From contig JAIVFU010000001.1 in the NCBI GenBank assembly GCA_020829485.1, positions 162,108 through 226,107 of the forward strand: a stretch of 64,000 nucleotides of DNA, in the 5' to 3' direction. Positions 35,440 to 44,406 of this stretch are shown piece after piece. The position numbers and the translations under genes were made by a program. This DNA comes from Nostoc sp. CHAB 5834. GTDB lineage: Bacteria; Cyanobacteriota; Cyanobacteriia; Cyanobacteriales; Nostocaceae. Each line of letters begins with the position of its first letter. Positions within the stretch are counted from its first letter, which is position 1. Under the pieces are notes generated by a model. It did not search any database. It had not been told where the DNA came from and worked only from the letters and a program-made list of their open reading frames with translations.

Positions 35440-35652
35440 TTACTTAAAAAATTCGGCATTAGAAGCGATGCCTACGGCAACCCGAAGCGGGAACGTACTA
35501 AAGGTAATCTTATCCAGTGAAATCTTGTAACCTGGGGATCTCTTGAAGTCACTAATGGTATCTAGACTAGTAGCAGAGCCATTAAAAGCAGTACTGGTGT
35601 TGTAAAGGAATGTATCAGCACCGGCATCATCTGTGAGTACGTCATTACCTGC
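35440..35652 (-). pseudogene. C-terminal remnant of a hemolysin-type calcium-binding (RTX) protein
   Basis: The minus strand reads AGNDVLTDDAGADTFLYNT and then SATSLDTISDFKRSPGYKI, SLDKITFST. This is the last RTX nonapeptide plus the secretion-signal-like domain common in large cyanobacterial RTX proteins. No upstream coding region remains (a stop lies directly before AGND). A short repeat (about 35464-35495) interrupts it after TFST. Confidence 0.7.
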
Positions 35653-35896
35653 CTAGTTTCTCGCACTTTATATATAGCAAGCTTTTTGCCTTTTTCTAAC
35701 CATCGAACTTACGTTAATTTAATATTTTTTAATCAAAGTCAGTAATTTCACTGAGGATACCCCTTGAGAGGGATGTTAGAGTCGCAGCGTATATCACGCA
35801 AATATCAAATGCATATTGAATGTATGTTACATGCATATTACTACCTTATTATTTGACTCTCAGACCACATTTCATACTCGAACGCCTAGCAGTATA

Positions 35897-35995
35897 AGGG
35901 ACTTCTTGCAAAAGTCCCTAACACCCCACCCCCAACCCCTCCCCCATGCTTTGGCGGGGTGGGGTTCAAATTGTTTGATTTATGCAAGAGGTCTA
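35897..35995. mobile_element. MITE-like element, TAGACC-family
   Basis: The right end ATGCAAGAGGTCTA and an inverted left end near GGACTTCTTGCAAAAG enclose a C-rich/G-rich hairpin (CCCCACCCCC ... GGCGGGGTGGGG). Related to 54821-54942 and the fragment at 27909-27922. Confidence 0.5.
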
Positions 35996-36049
35996 AGGAA
36001 TTGAAGCATTAATTTTGCACCAACTTGATACACTACCAGGTCAGAAGTT

Positions 36050-37081
36050 ATGTCAAATTGTCAATCAGTTACGTCGTGCCTGGGGAATAACTTTGAAGAT
36101 TCAGAAAAAAGGTTTTGGCAACAATGGCAGCAACATCAAGATTATCTCTATCGTTGCTGTCTCAAGTGGATGGGTGGGAACCTTACGGATGCTGAAGATG
36201 CGCTGAGTCGGGCGATGATCAAGGCTTGGGAGAAGGTGCAAAAGTATGTGGAGGAAATTGCTAATTTTAAGGCGTGGCTGACAAGACTAACTCATAATCT
36301 CTGCGTGGATATTCATCGAGAACGCGATCGCGGTACCAATAGAGTTGAGAATATAGAAGTATACGCCTCGAACGAGGAGCAAGGACTGGTTTCGTTTCAG
36401 GATAACCCAGAAAGCGCAATGGAGACTGGCGAGAAAAGGATTATGATTCGTCGTGCGATTGCTAATTTACCAACAAGGCTGCGCGAGACGTTTATCCTGC
36501 ACTTTGATCGGGAACTGTCTTATCAAGAAATTGCCCAACAGCAAGATATTTCTTACCAGAATGTCTGCAAGCGCATCTCCCAAGCGCGGGCAATTCTGCG
36601 AGAGGAGTTGAGGGGATATTTTATCGGTGAGGATGGGACTGATACAGAATTATCGGTTACACCAACATTGGCTGTAACTGAGCCTGCAATAGGGGAAATG
36701 TCTGAGGGGAAGTTGGGAGTTGAACCAATTGTGGGCGAGACTGTGACATTATCTGTTGCAGTGGAGGAAGTGGAGAGTGTTGTTGGTGAGGAATCGATTG
36801 AGGTAGTGCCATCGGTACAGCACTCGGAGTCGGCTCCTGTTGTGGCTACCTCTGATGAGAAGTTAGAGGTAAAGAGATATGGTTCTCGCTGCATTGAGGC
36901 GGCGCTGTGTGAAAGTTGGTCTGCACCGATTTTGGCTTTGGCACAGTTTGATGAAGAAACTCGAAGTTGGAGTAATTTCTATTTGGCGGTGCAGAGGATG
37001 CAACAACAGCCTCTTGTAGGGAAAGGATGGAGAGAATTTGTGCGATCGTCCCGCTCTCCTCCTTTAGGGCTTACTGAATAG
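36050..37081 (+). CDS. ECF-like RNA polymerase sigma factor with C-terminal extension
   Basis: Residues 20-90 match sigma region 2 (QDYLYRCCLKWMGGNLTDAEDALSRAMIKAWEK, ANFKAWLTRLTHNLCVDIHR). Residues 125-185 match region 4 (IANLPTRLRETFILHF, SYQEIAQQQDISYQNVCKRISQARAIL). The remaining 150 residues are acidic, rich in V, E and T, and not recognised; ECF factors normally end after region 4. No anti-sigma gene is adjacent. Downstream lie two small secreted proteins, which may or may not be its targets. Confidence 0.85.
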   Translation: MSNCQSVTSCLGNNFEDSEKRFWQQWQQHQDYLYRCCLKWMGGNLTDAEDALSRAMIKAWEKVQKYVEEIANFKAWLTRLTHNLCVDIHRERDRGTNRVENIEVYASNEEQGLVSFQDNPESAMETGEKRIMIRRAIANLPTRLRETFILHFDRELSYQEIAQQQDISYQNVCKRISQARAILREELRGYFIGEDGTDTELSVTPTLAVTEPAIGEMSEGKLGVEPIVGETVTLSVAVEEVESVVGEESIEVVPSVQHSESAPVVATSDEKLEVKRYGSRCIEAALCESWSAPILALAQFDEETRSWSNFYLAVQRMQQQPLVGKGWREFVRSSRSPPLGLTE

Positions 37082-37413
37082 AATTGTAATATAGGCCAGA
37101 TAAGGGTTTTAAGCCTTTTTCCACCAAACAAGTGCTTTTGTTATAACATCAATTGCGATCGCTATGCGCGTGATTGCTCCCGATTGCCGTTGTCCAGAGT
37201 CTAATGATAGTAACCTTTTCGGGCTTAACGTACATTCCTGTTCCATTGCTACTCGCACGCGGATATCTGGGGGTTGAAAGTGAATTTTTGGGTAGAAAAA
37301 TTACCTGTAACTCGAAAAATTCACAAATTGGGGTGGGGAAACGTCCTAAAAGCAGGTAATAAAAAACCATATCCCTTAGTCAAATCAATTACAAAACAGG
37401 AGAAAGTAACACA
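37082..37413. other. Spacer downstream of the sigma gene
   Basis: No convincing gene in 332 bp; two overlapping 60-70 codon frames on opposite strands lack any recognisable feature. Any promoter for the secreted-protein gene must lie in the right part. AGGAG lies about 10 bases before its ATG. Confidence 0.4.
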
Positions 37414-37833
37414 ATGAAATCAGCGAATTCATTTCTAAAGCGCTTGTTTGTTGTTTTTGCTGTGGTTATAGGCATCGTTGTTCAGTTTTCACCAGCTCCA
37501 GCTCAAGCAGGTATTACAGACAATATCGCAAAAGTTTATGACTCAGCCAAAGTTGGCGGCAAACAGTATTTATGTCGAAAGGCAGACGTAACTAGCGGAA
37601 CTTTCTCGGTTCGTTCATTTGAAGGTGAATTGTGCAGCAATAGCCGCACGATCGCTGGATTATCACAATATGTATGCCTGAACCCTGAGGTAGCTAGTTT
37701 TAAAGGTTCGCAGTGCGATGTAAAAGGTAACAAAAAACTCGGCGGTGCCGATCCATTAACAGTTGTGAAAGAAGAAGCTAAATCAGCCACTGGGTCACTA
37801 TTGTCATTAATCAAGCTATTCGTTCCTTTGTAG
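37414..37833 (+). CDS. Small secreted protein with four cysteines
   Basis: The first 31 residues form a signal peptide (KRLFVVFAVVIGIVVQF, cleavage likely after PAPAQA). The mature part of about 108 residues has two similar segments, KQYLCRKADVTSGTFS... ELC and SQYVCLNPEVASFKGSQC, giving four cysteines that could form two disulfides. I do not recognise a family. A second, frameshifted secreted-protein gene lies 345 bp downstream. Confidence 0.75.
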   Translation: MKSANSFLKRLFVVFAVVIGIVVQFSPAPAQAGITDNIAKVYDSAKVGGKQYLCRKADVTSGTFSVRSFEGELCSNSRTIAGLSQYVCLNPEVASFKGSQCDVKGNKKLGGADPLTVVKEEAKSATGSLLSLIKLFVPL

Positions 37834-38177
37834 CTACTTTGCCTTGGCTAAACCCGTTTTTAGTATAGATAAGCAAAGCTAACAATTTGAAGACAAATGT
37901 AAGGGTAGCTCCGCACCAGAACAATGTTCTGGTGCTGTGTCTTAGAATTTTTGTCAGGACTTACGCAACTGGCACAGGGCGATCGCACCTCTATTTTTCT
38001 TTTAAGATACGGAAAAAGCGATCGCACTCCACCTATCGCAGATTGCAGGAATTCAGAGCAAGGGATCTATAATATCGATGTGTAACAAAGTTCAATAGAT
38101 ACGATAACTCTGTTGCCATCCCGTTTCCACAAAAAGGGAGTGAATCTCCTGCTATATGGCTATGCCAACGTGGTGTC
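37834..38177. other. Spacer between the two secreted-protein genes
   Basis: The 344 bp contain the palindrome at 37913-37935, two HIP1 sites and, at 38040-38102, a sequence ending AACAAAGTTCAATAGATA that recurs in degenerate form at 38912-38958 on the other side of the next gene. Confidence 0.5.
37913..37935. repeat. Perfect 11-bp-arm palindrome
   Basis: GCACCAGAACA and its exact inverse TGTTCTGGTGC are separated by a single A. It lies 80 bp past the secreted protein gene. No T tract follows, so it may be an operator-like site or cruciform rather than a terminator. Confidence 0.6.
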
Positions 38178-38781
38178 ATGAACCGGAACTGGATTGTTCG
38201 AGTTTTCACCTTAATACTAGCTGCTGTACTGCTGCTGCCTAGTGCTGCCTAGTGCTGCCTTTGCCAGTCCAAGTTTGGTAGAAAAAGGCGATGCAATTAC
38301 CTTTCGCACAAGTGCCTTGCGCGACCCTAATAACGTTGTAAAAATCGAATGGCAACAGGATTTCCGAAACAGGAATCAAGACTATGTTGAAACTGCCGTC
38401 ACATATACAGTAGATAGCCAAGATGCCTTTGCACCCCTGTTTGTCCAAAAGAATCTTGTTGATGAATTGTTGGAAGAGTGTGAGGACAAAACTGCAAAGA
38501 AGTGTATGGTCAAGGTCAATAACGACTTTCAATACGGCCAAGACAGAGACAAAACCTCTCGGTTCCTAGTCTATCACGACCGAGGGAATAAGCCATACCA
38601 GCATCGGTTTATAAACAGTGAGCTAGCCTCTAAGTTTGCTAGCAGCGCTCAACAGCTTGCTGAAAGTGCTGGGAAAACTGCTGGGGAAATCTTTCCACAA
38701 GTGAAAATTGCGACCGAAGCTTTTAACAAGATCCTCAGCCTTGGGAAAGCATATATCGGGGACTATCTCCGCAATTTTTAA
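38178..38781 (+). pseudogene. Secreted protein gene frameshifted by a 10-bp duplication
   Basis: Translation from the ATG at 38178 gives a typical signal peptide, MNRNWIVRVFTLILAAVLLL and then PSAA, ending at a stop. AGTGCTGCCT is duplicated at 38231-38240 and 38241-38250; removing one copy restores ...LLLPSAAFASPSLVEKGD and the 179-codon downstream frame ending at 38781. That frame can start at a GTG at 38242 but would lack a signal peptide. The mature protein (about 170 residues, with ECEDKTAKKC) is unrecognised. It is either a fresh frameshift mutation, a phase-variable state or a sequencing error. Confidence 0.75.
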
Positions 38782-39042
38782 CAGACTTTATGAAGATAAC
38801 TGGACTTGAAACAAAAACAGAACTGCTAACTCCGATTGGCTGTTTCCCAAGATCAAGATATAGATAGCAGCCAGGAATGCATCTACAGCAATTCCCTCAT
38901 ATAAGCCATCATGCAGCAATCCAGAGTAAGCGATCGCTAATATCAAAGTTCAATAGATAATTGCTCACAATTTCGCCCCACTGTTTTGGAGCGATCGCGC
39001 TCTTACAATCACAATAGTAGCTTGATACGTATATCTCTGCGT

Positions 39043-40854
39043 TCATTCCATCAAAATCAAGCGCAGAGGATCTAAACGCACATACCAAGGGAAAGCTTGG
39101 TCTTTCATAGTCGCCCATTTTTCTTTGAAAACTTCAGCTTGCAGATGATAATCTTGAGAATTCTTGCCAGCCGAATGTAATTTGAGAAACAACGTCATCC
39201 GGTGAGGCGTTTCACTTGTTCGCACTAACCAGCAGGGAAAGGTATTTTCTTGTGATGAGTCGTTGGTAAAAATGAACTGATGGGCACGAATGCCGATGTG
39301 GGATAATTCGCTCTTGACTGGTTCAATTACTTTCAGGCTACAACCCCAATCAATCGCTTCCACTTGTTGCGATGACTGAGGAATAAGGCGGGAGAAGTTT
39401 TTACATCCGGTAAGTTGGGCCACACTCACAGTAGCTGGATGCTGGAAAATATCATGTTTGCTGCCATAATGAACGGCTCTACCATGCTCCAATACCAATA
39501 GATTCGGGCAAATCCGATAAGCTTCTTCCATATTATGGGTGACAAATAGAGTCACACCTTGATAGCCAGCAAGAGTTTCTGTCATTTGCTGCTCTAATTG
39601 ACTACGCAGATGGGTGTCAAGTGCCGAAAACGGCTCATCTAAAAGCAGCGCTTCCGGTTGACTTGCTAATGCTCTTGCCAAAGCTACCCGTTGTTGTTGG
39701 CCCCCTGAAAGTTGGTGCGGATAGCGATCGCCTAATCCCTGCAACTGCATCGCTATTAGTTGCTCCTCTACCTGCACTCTAATGCTCCCAGCCGATAGTC
39801 CTTTAGGCAAGCCGAAAGCGATGTTTTGCGCCACACTCATGTGCGGAAACAGAGCGTAATTCTGCACTAAAAAACCGATGCGGCGATCGCGGCTGGGTAA
39901 ATTAATTCCTTGTTCCGAGTCAAACAGAACTCTCCCATTTAAAACTATGCGCCCGATTGTGGGCGTTTCTATCCCCGCAAGGCAGCGCAAAATCATGCTC
40001 TTACCTGCACCAGAACCCCCCAATAATCCCAAGGGTTGCTCATCAGTAGTAAAAGCAACTTTTAAATCAAAGCTAGGAAGTATTTTTTCAATATTGACAA
40101 ACAATCCACCAGATTCAAAGCTAGAGTCCGGGGTATAAATATTTTCTCCCCCTGCTCCCCCTACTCCCCACTCCCCACTCCCCACTCCCCCCTTCTTTTC
40201 CTTCAATTCTTGCCAAAAGTTGACTGCAATAATTCCAGATAGAGAAATTACCATAATAGCGATCGCCCAGAACCACGCCTCATTCATTGCTCCCCCTTCC
40301 ACAGCAAAATAAATCGCCATTGGGATTGTTTGCGTAAGTCCTGGAATGTTACCAGCTAACATCAGCGTCGCCCCGAATTCTCCCAAAGCACGGGCAAAAG
40401 CGAGCATTGTGGCGGCTGCGATTCCGGGTAATGCTAGGGGAAAACTGATGCGCCAAAAGATTGTGGTTTCAGTTGCACCAAGGGTTCTAGCTACTCGCAG
40501 CAGATTACCATCTATTTGTTCAAAAGCTCCCAATGTAGTTTTATACATTAACGGGAAAGCAACTACGGTAGCTGCGATCGCTGCACCATACCAAGTAAAG
40601 ACGATGGTGAAGTCAAAAGCCTCCATGAATTTCCCTACAGGGCCATTTTTACCAAAAAATAGCAGCAACAAGAAACCGACAACCGTAGGTGGTAAAATCA
40701 GTGGCGCAATAAAGATACTCTCAATCAACGATTTCCCTTTGCCACGATATCCCAGCATCCAGTAGGCAGCAGCAATACCCAAGAAAAATGTGATAAATGT
40801 AGCAAGTAATGAAGTTTTGAGTGATATCCAAAGAGGCGATAAATCCAATGGCAT
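39043..40854 (-). CDS. modBC: Molybdate ABC transporter, permease-ATPase fusion (ModB-ModC)
   Basis: Residues 1-215 are a ModB permease (five membrane segments and the EAA loop ARTLGATETTIFWRISFPLALPG). Residues 250-600 are a ModC ATPase: Walker A GGSGAGKS, signature LSGGQQQRVALARAL, Walker B ALLLDEPFSALD, and a C-terminal TOBE-like part (SHIGIRAHQFIF). Fused ModBC proteins are known from cyanobacteria. The linker GGVGSGEWGVGGAGG is encoded by CCCCACT heptamers. No modA binding-protein gene is in the window. Confidence 0.93.
   Translation of the reverse strand: MPLDLSPLWISLKTSLLATFITFFLGIAAAYWMLGYRGKGKSLIESIFIAPLILPPTVVGFLLLLFFGKNGPVGKFMEAFDFTIVFTWYGAAIAATVVAFPLMYKTTLGAFEQIDGNLLRVARTLGATETTIFWRISFPLALPGIAAATMLAFARALGEFGATLMLAGNIPGLTQTIPMAIYFAVEGGAMNEAWFWAIAIMVISLSGIIAVNFWQELKEKKGGVGSGEWGVGGAGGENIYTPDSSFESGGLFVNIEKILPSFDLKVAFTTDEQPLGLLGGSGAGKSMILRCLAGIETPTIGRIVLNGRVLFDSEQGINLPSRDRRIGFLVQNYALFPHMSVAQNIAFGLPKGLSAGSIRVQVEEQLIAMQLQGLGDRYPHQLSGGQQQRVALARALASQPEALLLDEPFSALDTHLRSQLEQQMTETLAGYQGVTLFVTHNMEEAYRICPNLLVLEHGRAVHYGSKHDIFQHPATVSVAQLTGCKNFSRLIPQSSQQVEAIDWGCSLKVIEPVKSELSHIGIRAHQFIFTNDSSQENTFPCWLVRTSETPHRMTLFLKLHSAGKNSQDYHLQAEVFKEKWATMKDQAFPWYVRLDPLRLILME
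40143..40195. repeat. CCCCACT heptamer repeat inside the modBC linker
   Basis: The coding segment between the ModB and ModC domains is made of CCCCTGCT/CCCCACT units identical to spacer STRRs at 32911 and 62228. It is translated as a Gly-rich linker. Confidence 0.8.
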
Positions 40855-41173
40855 AGTTGCGGAGGAAAGAATTAGCTCAACTAATCCCTAATTTACCAAC
40901 TTTAGTTAAAACATGTTGGTAAAAGTTGGTAGATTACATTTATTGGACAAATAAAAGCACAACATTGTTGTGCTTCCGTAGTTTCTTTGTATTCTGACAA
41001 TTCAGGCCATGTGTAAAAGCTAACGATTAACCTAACCTCCTAATCCCTTACCCGACGCTCTAAGGGAGAAAATAAAATTCAAAGTCTCTCTCCTTTTAGG
41101 AGAGAGGTTTTCCAGATCCCGTGAAAAATCAGGTTTGTATTCAGTTCATTGTGACAAAAAAATACTTTCTTAA
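40855..41173. other. Spacer with CTCTCTCC hairpin repeat
   Basis: The 319 bp contain a dispersed repeat (about 41025-41115) with the hairpin CTCTCTCC (41086-41093), loop TTTTA, and GGAGAGAG. Copies occur at 53921 and 58378. A hairpin AGCACAACA...TGTTGTGCT lies at 40956-40974. No gene. Confidence 0.6.
41086..41106. repeat. CTCTCTCC/GGAGAGAG hairpin repeat, copy 1
   Basis: Eight-bp perfect arms and a 5-base loop within a longer dispersed element that also holds TAACCTCCTAATCCCTTACC. Found always in spacers. Confidence 0.75.
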
Positions 41174-42076
41174 TTAGTCCAGTTGAGTGCTGTAGGCGCT
41201 AAAACCATAAGCCAAAGTTTCTTTTAAACTATCTGATGGCTTAAGGCTTCTATTGATGGCATTAGCAAAAGGTACTGGAATTCCTTTAATCGTTTCCGGC
41301 AAAATTGCATATTCTTGCGTTGGTTCGACAATGTATTGGGGACACTTAGCTTTTATCCCAGCAGTCCCTAACATTTCATCTATTTCAGCAGATGTATATT
41401 GCTTGAGATAAACTGGATTTCTCACAAATGGATTCAGCCTTCTGATAAAATTATGGATAATATGAGAAGGGCAAGACTTGTTGTGAAAGGAATGATTAAA
41501 AACGAAAATTCCACCAGGCTTTAGTACGCGAGATATATCAGCTAACAAATTTCTTAATTGTGCATCTGGGATATGCATAAAGACGCAGTTAGAAATTACC
41601 AAATCTATAGAATTATCTTCTAAAGGCAATATTTCAGCAGAATTGCAAATTAAGTTAAATTCAGCTTCAGGAAAAAAATTGTATTCTTGTTTAACCTTGA
41701 TTAACCGCCGCAACAAAGGTTCCGAAATATCAATTCCATAATATTTTTCGCATCTCAAATTTTTAGCTTTAGATAGATGTAAAGGTGCGCGACCATAACC
41801 ACAACCAATCTCTAAAATAGAATCAACAGATTTATTTAGTGGAAATTTGTTCCAAGTACCCCCAGGTGTGCCAGTTAACAGAGTGTAATCTTGTTTGATG
41901 GGCGATGTATCTGCAAGTTTTTCAACTTTTTGGGAACCATAGTATGTTTTACCAATTGCGTCCCATCTTTTTTTATGTTGAGTATTATTCAATTGTTCAT
42001 AATCGTTAGGAAAATAAATGCCATCTCGTAATTCAAAATCATTCAGACTGGATTTTATATTTGCTAATTGAGACAT
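41174..42076 (-). CDS. Class I SAM-dependent methyltransferase
   Basis: The 300-residue protein has a type 11 methyltransferase core: motif I SILEIGCGYGRAPLHL near 87-102, YGIDISEPLL, AEILPLEDNSIDLVISNCVFMHI, and RVLKPGGIFVFNHSF. The substrate is not evident. The first 80 residues are an extension with a YYGSQK stretch. Confidence 0.85.
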   Translation of the reverse strand: MSQLANIKSSLNDFELRDGIYFPNDYEQLNNTQHKKRWDAIGKTYYGSQKVEKLADTSPIKQDYTLLTGTPGGTWNKFPLNKSVDSILEIGCGYGRAPLHLSKAKNLRCEKYYGIDISEPLLRRLIKVKQEYNFFPEAEFNLICNSAEILPLEDNSIDLVISNCVFMHIPDAQLRNLLADISRVLKPGGIFVFNHSFHNKSCPSHIIHNFIRRLNPFVRNPVYLKQYTSAEIDEMLGTAGIKAKCPQYIVEPTQEYAILPETIKGIPVPFANAINRSLKPSDSLKETLAYGFSAYSTQLD

Positions 42077-42353
42077 TATGACTATTCCTCATCAATAGTT
42101 AAATCTGTTTCCTGTTATACTCTTAACTCAGCATTAACCGCAAGCGATTTTTACTGAATTACTGCACCTTAGCCTTTCTCAAAGTCTATAACTGTTTTTA
42201 ATTCAATGGAATATGGTTCGTAGGGTAGCACAGCTATGCTACCAAAGCACGTATTGTATCCAAAGGAAAACCGTTGTAATAGCAAGCCGTTACCTGATGA
42301 GAAGGGCAAGTTCGTATACATTAGTTGATAGACTGCAACAATCGGAGGCTGGG

Positions 42354-43865
42354 ATGGTAGAAGGGTTACAACAAAAACGGGTGGTAGTTGTAGGTGGTGG
42401 TTGGGCTGGTTTAGGAGCAACCTACCATTTGGCAAAACAAGGTTATGATGTGACGCTTCTCGAAGCAGGCCCCTATCCTGGTGGATTGGTGGCAGGTTGG
42501 CAAACAGCCGCCGGAAAATCTGTTGAAGCTGGCATTCATGGCTTTTGGTATCCTTACAAAAATATTTTTTCCCTAATCAATGAATTAGGAATTAATCCTT
42601 TTACTACTTGGACTCGTTCTTCGCAATATTCGCCAGCAGGTTTGGAAGTTGAATCACCGATTTTTCAAGATTTACCACGACTCCCTTCTCCACTAGGAAC
42701 TTTTCTCTACACTCAGTTTAAGCGGTTGCCACTAATTGACCGTCTCAGCGCCTTACCTTTACTTTATGCTGTCGTTGATTTTGACAACTCTGATGCGGCT
42801 TGGCGGCGCTATGATTTTGTAACTGCCCGTGAATTATTCAAAGATTTTAACGTTTCTGCAAGGCTTTACCGCGAGGCTTTTGAACCAATGTTATTAGTGG
42901 GCTTATTTGCCCCTGGCGAACAATGTTCAGCCGCCGCAACTTTAGGGATGCTTTATTTTTTTATTCTGGCTCATCAACCAGATTTTGATGTAGTTTGGTG
43001 TCGAGGAACTGTTGGAGAAAAAATATTTCGTCCTTGGGTGGAACGTATCGAAAAAGCTGGTGCGCGAGTATTATCCAAGCGCCGAGTTACAGACTTAATT
43101 GTTGATAGCAATCATCGAGCAAAGGGTGTGGTTTGCGGTGATGAAGTAATTGAAGCAGATGCGGTTATTTTTGCGGTTGGGATCACGGGGATGAAGAAAA
43201 TTGTCTCAACTAGCCCTAGTTTACAAAGCCGTGAAGAATTCCGTAATTTGAGCAATTTAGGATCAATTGATGTTTTAGCAACGCGGCTATGGTTTGACCG
43301 CAAAATTGATATCCCTCGTCCTTCTAATGCTTGCTTTGGATTCGACGCAACTACAGGTTGGACGTTTTTTGATTTGAATGCTCTACATGATGAATATCGG
43401 AATGAGCCAGGAACAGTAATTGAAGCTGATTTTTATCATGCGAATCAGTTTATCAATTTGAGCGATGAGGAGATTTTAGCGATAGTTCAGGGTTATTTAG
43501 CAACTTGCATACCAGCGTTTCGGGAGGCAAAGATAATTGATAGCAGTGTAATTCGGCTACCGCAAGCGGTGACTCACTTTGCACCTGGTAGCTATCGTTA
43601 TATGTTGCCCGCTAAGACAAGTTTTGAGAATGTGTTTATGAGTGGAGATTGGATTGTGAACCGTCATGGTTCCTGGTCACAGGAAAAGGCTTATGTTACT
43701 GGTTTGGAGGCGGCGAATTTGGTGGTGTCTTATTTGGGAGAAGGTCAGCCATCTGAGATTTTAGCTGTAGAAGAGGATGAAGTGCATATCCAAGTGGCGC
43801 GATCGCTCAACCAAACTTTCCGTGACTTGAGCAAATCTATCCTACCTAACTTTTGGTTGCCTTAA
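42354..43865 (+). CDS. FAD-dependent oxidoreductase, carotenoid desaturase-like
   Basis: The 503-residue protein begins MVEGLQQKRVVVVGGGWAGLGATYHLAKQGYDVTLLE, a Rossmann FAD site. GGLVAGWQ and the C-terminal NVFMSGDWIVNRHGSWSQEKAYVTGLEAA are typical of the amine-oxidase / phytoene and zeta-carotene desaturase superfamily. The ATG at 42354 is chosen because GGAGG lies 5 bases upstream (42344-42348); the frame is open 47 codons further. A desaturase or isomerase role is inferred; substrate unknown. A DUF6464 gene follows after 107 bp. Confidence 0.85.
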   Translation: MVEGLQQKRVVVVGGGWAGLGATYHLAKQGYDVTLLEAGPYPGGLVAGWQTAAGKSVEAGIHGFWYPYKNIFSLINELGINPFTTWTRSSQYSPAGLEVESPIFQDLPRLPSPLGTFLYTQFKRLPLIDRLSALPLLYAVVDFDNSDAAWRRYDFVTARELFKDFNVSARLYREAFEPMLLVGLFAPGEQCSAAATLGMLYFFILAHQPDFDVVWCRGTVGEKIFRPWVERIEKAGARVLSKRRVTDLIVDSNHRAKGVVCGDEVIEADAVIFAVGITGMKKIVSTSPSLQSREEFRNLSNLGSIDVLATRLWFDRKIDIPRPSNACFGFDATTGWTFFDLNALHDEYRNEPGTVIEADFYHANQFINLSDEEILAIVQGYLATCIPAFREAKIIDSSVIRLPQAVTHFAPGSYRYMLPAKTSFENVFMSGDWIVNRHGSWSQEKAYVTGLEAANLVVSYLGEGQPSEILAVEEDEVHIQVARSLNQTFRDLSKSILPNFWLP

Positions 43866-43972
43866 ACCGTAGGGACGCGAAGAGTTAATCATTAATTGTA
43901 ATCTAAATTCGGTAAGCTAAAGAAAGCTATTGCGATACCATCTTTATAATGTAAATCAAATCACATAAGCTT

Positions 43973-44338
43973 ATGGAGCCAGACTCTTTACAAACTGAGG
44001 TGATTCTGACGCATCCGCGTGAGTCACTTGGTAAAGTGCAACTTGATTGGACACCCCAACCCGGAAACTATCTCGATTTTGAAGGTAAAACCTACGCGGT
44101 TTTAGAACGCCGCCATCGATACCAACTTAGAGCAGGGCGCTACCGCTTACATAATATTGCCATTTACGTGCAGTCGGCTAAACGACCATCCGAAAAAAGT
44201 CTGGTAGGGGGACGTTGGGTAGTTGGCGATGCTACCTGCTCCTACAATGCTCATTCAGAAATTATGCGCTGTGCAGTCAATCCAGATGGCCCTTGCGAAT
44301 CTTGCCGCTTTTATGAAAAGTTAGAAGTTACAAGTTAG
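43973..44338 (+). CDS. DUF6464 family protein
   Basis: A 121-residue protein, conserved in cyanobacteria: GNYLDFEGKTYAVLERRHRYQL in the middle, then SEIMRCAVNPDGPCESCRFY with three cysteines near the C-terminus that could bind a metal. Function unknown. Confidence 0.8.
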   Translation: MEPDSLQTEVILTHPRESLGKVQLDWTPQPGNYLDFEGKTYAVLERRHRYQLRAGRYRLHNIAIYVQSAKRPSEKSLVGGRWVVGDATCSYNAHSEIMRCAVNPDGPCESCRFYEKLEVTS

Positions 44339-44406
44339 GAGTCAAAAATTTCAAACATGGTTTTGTAGCCAAGTCAGGAGGATGACCTCCTAACTTAGGC
44401 ATCTAC

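Larger units (their letters stand above)
35185..36049. other. Spacer with degraded gene and repeat element
   Basis: The 865 bp hold an RTX-type protein remnant (35440-35652) and an inverted-repeat element (about 35897-35995). Beside the remnant, a shifted frame reads IAVFESIGLDLFATDNFIGH near 35377-35436, which may be a second piece of a dead gene. Confidence 0.6.

Noticed and set aside
36553..36894. 113-codon minus frame opposite the sigma factor tail
   Set aside because: Low-complexity shadow of the V/E/T-rich tail, with no start signal.
37164..37359. Short frames in the spacer after the sigma gene
   Set aside because: No recognisable motif, and two overlapping opposite frames of equal quality.
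40346..40765. 139-codon plus frame opposite modB
   Set aside because: Antisense shadow of the permease domain; composition follows the real gene.
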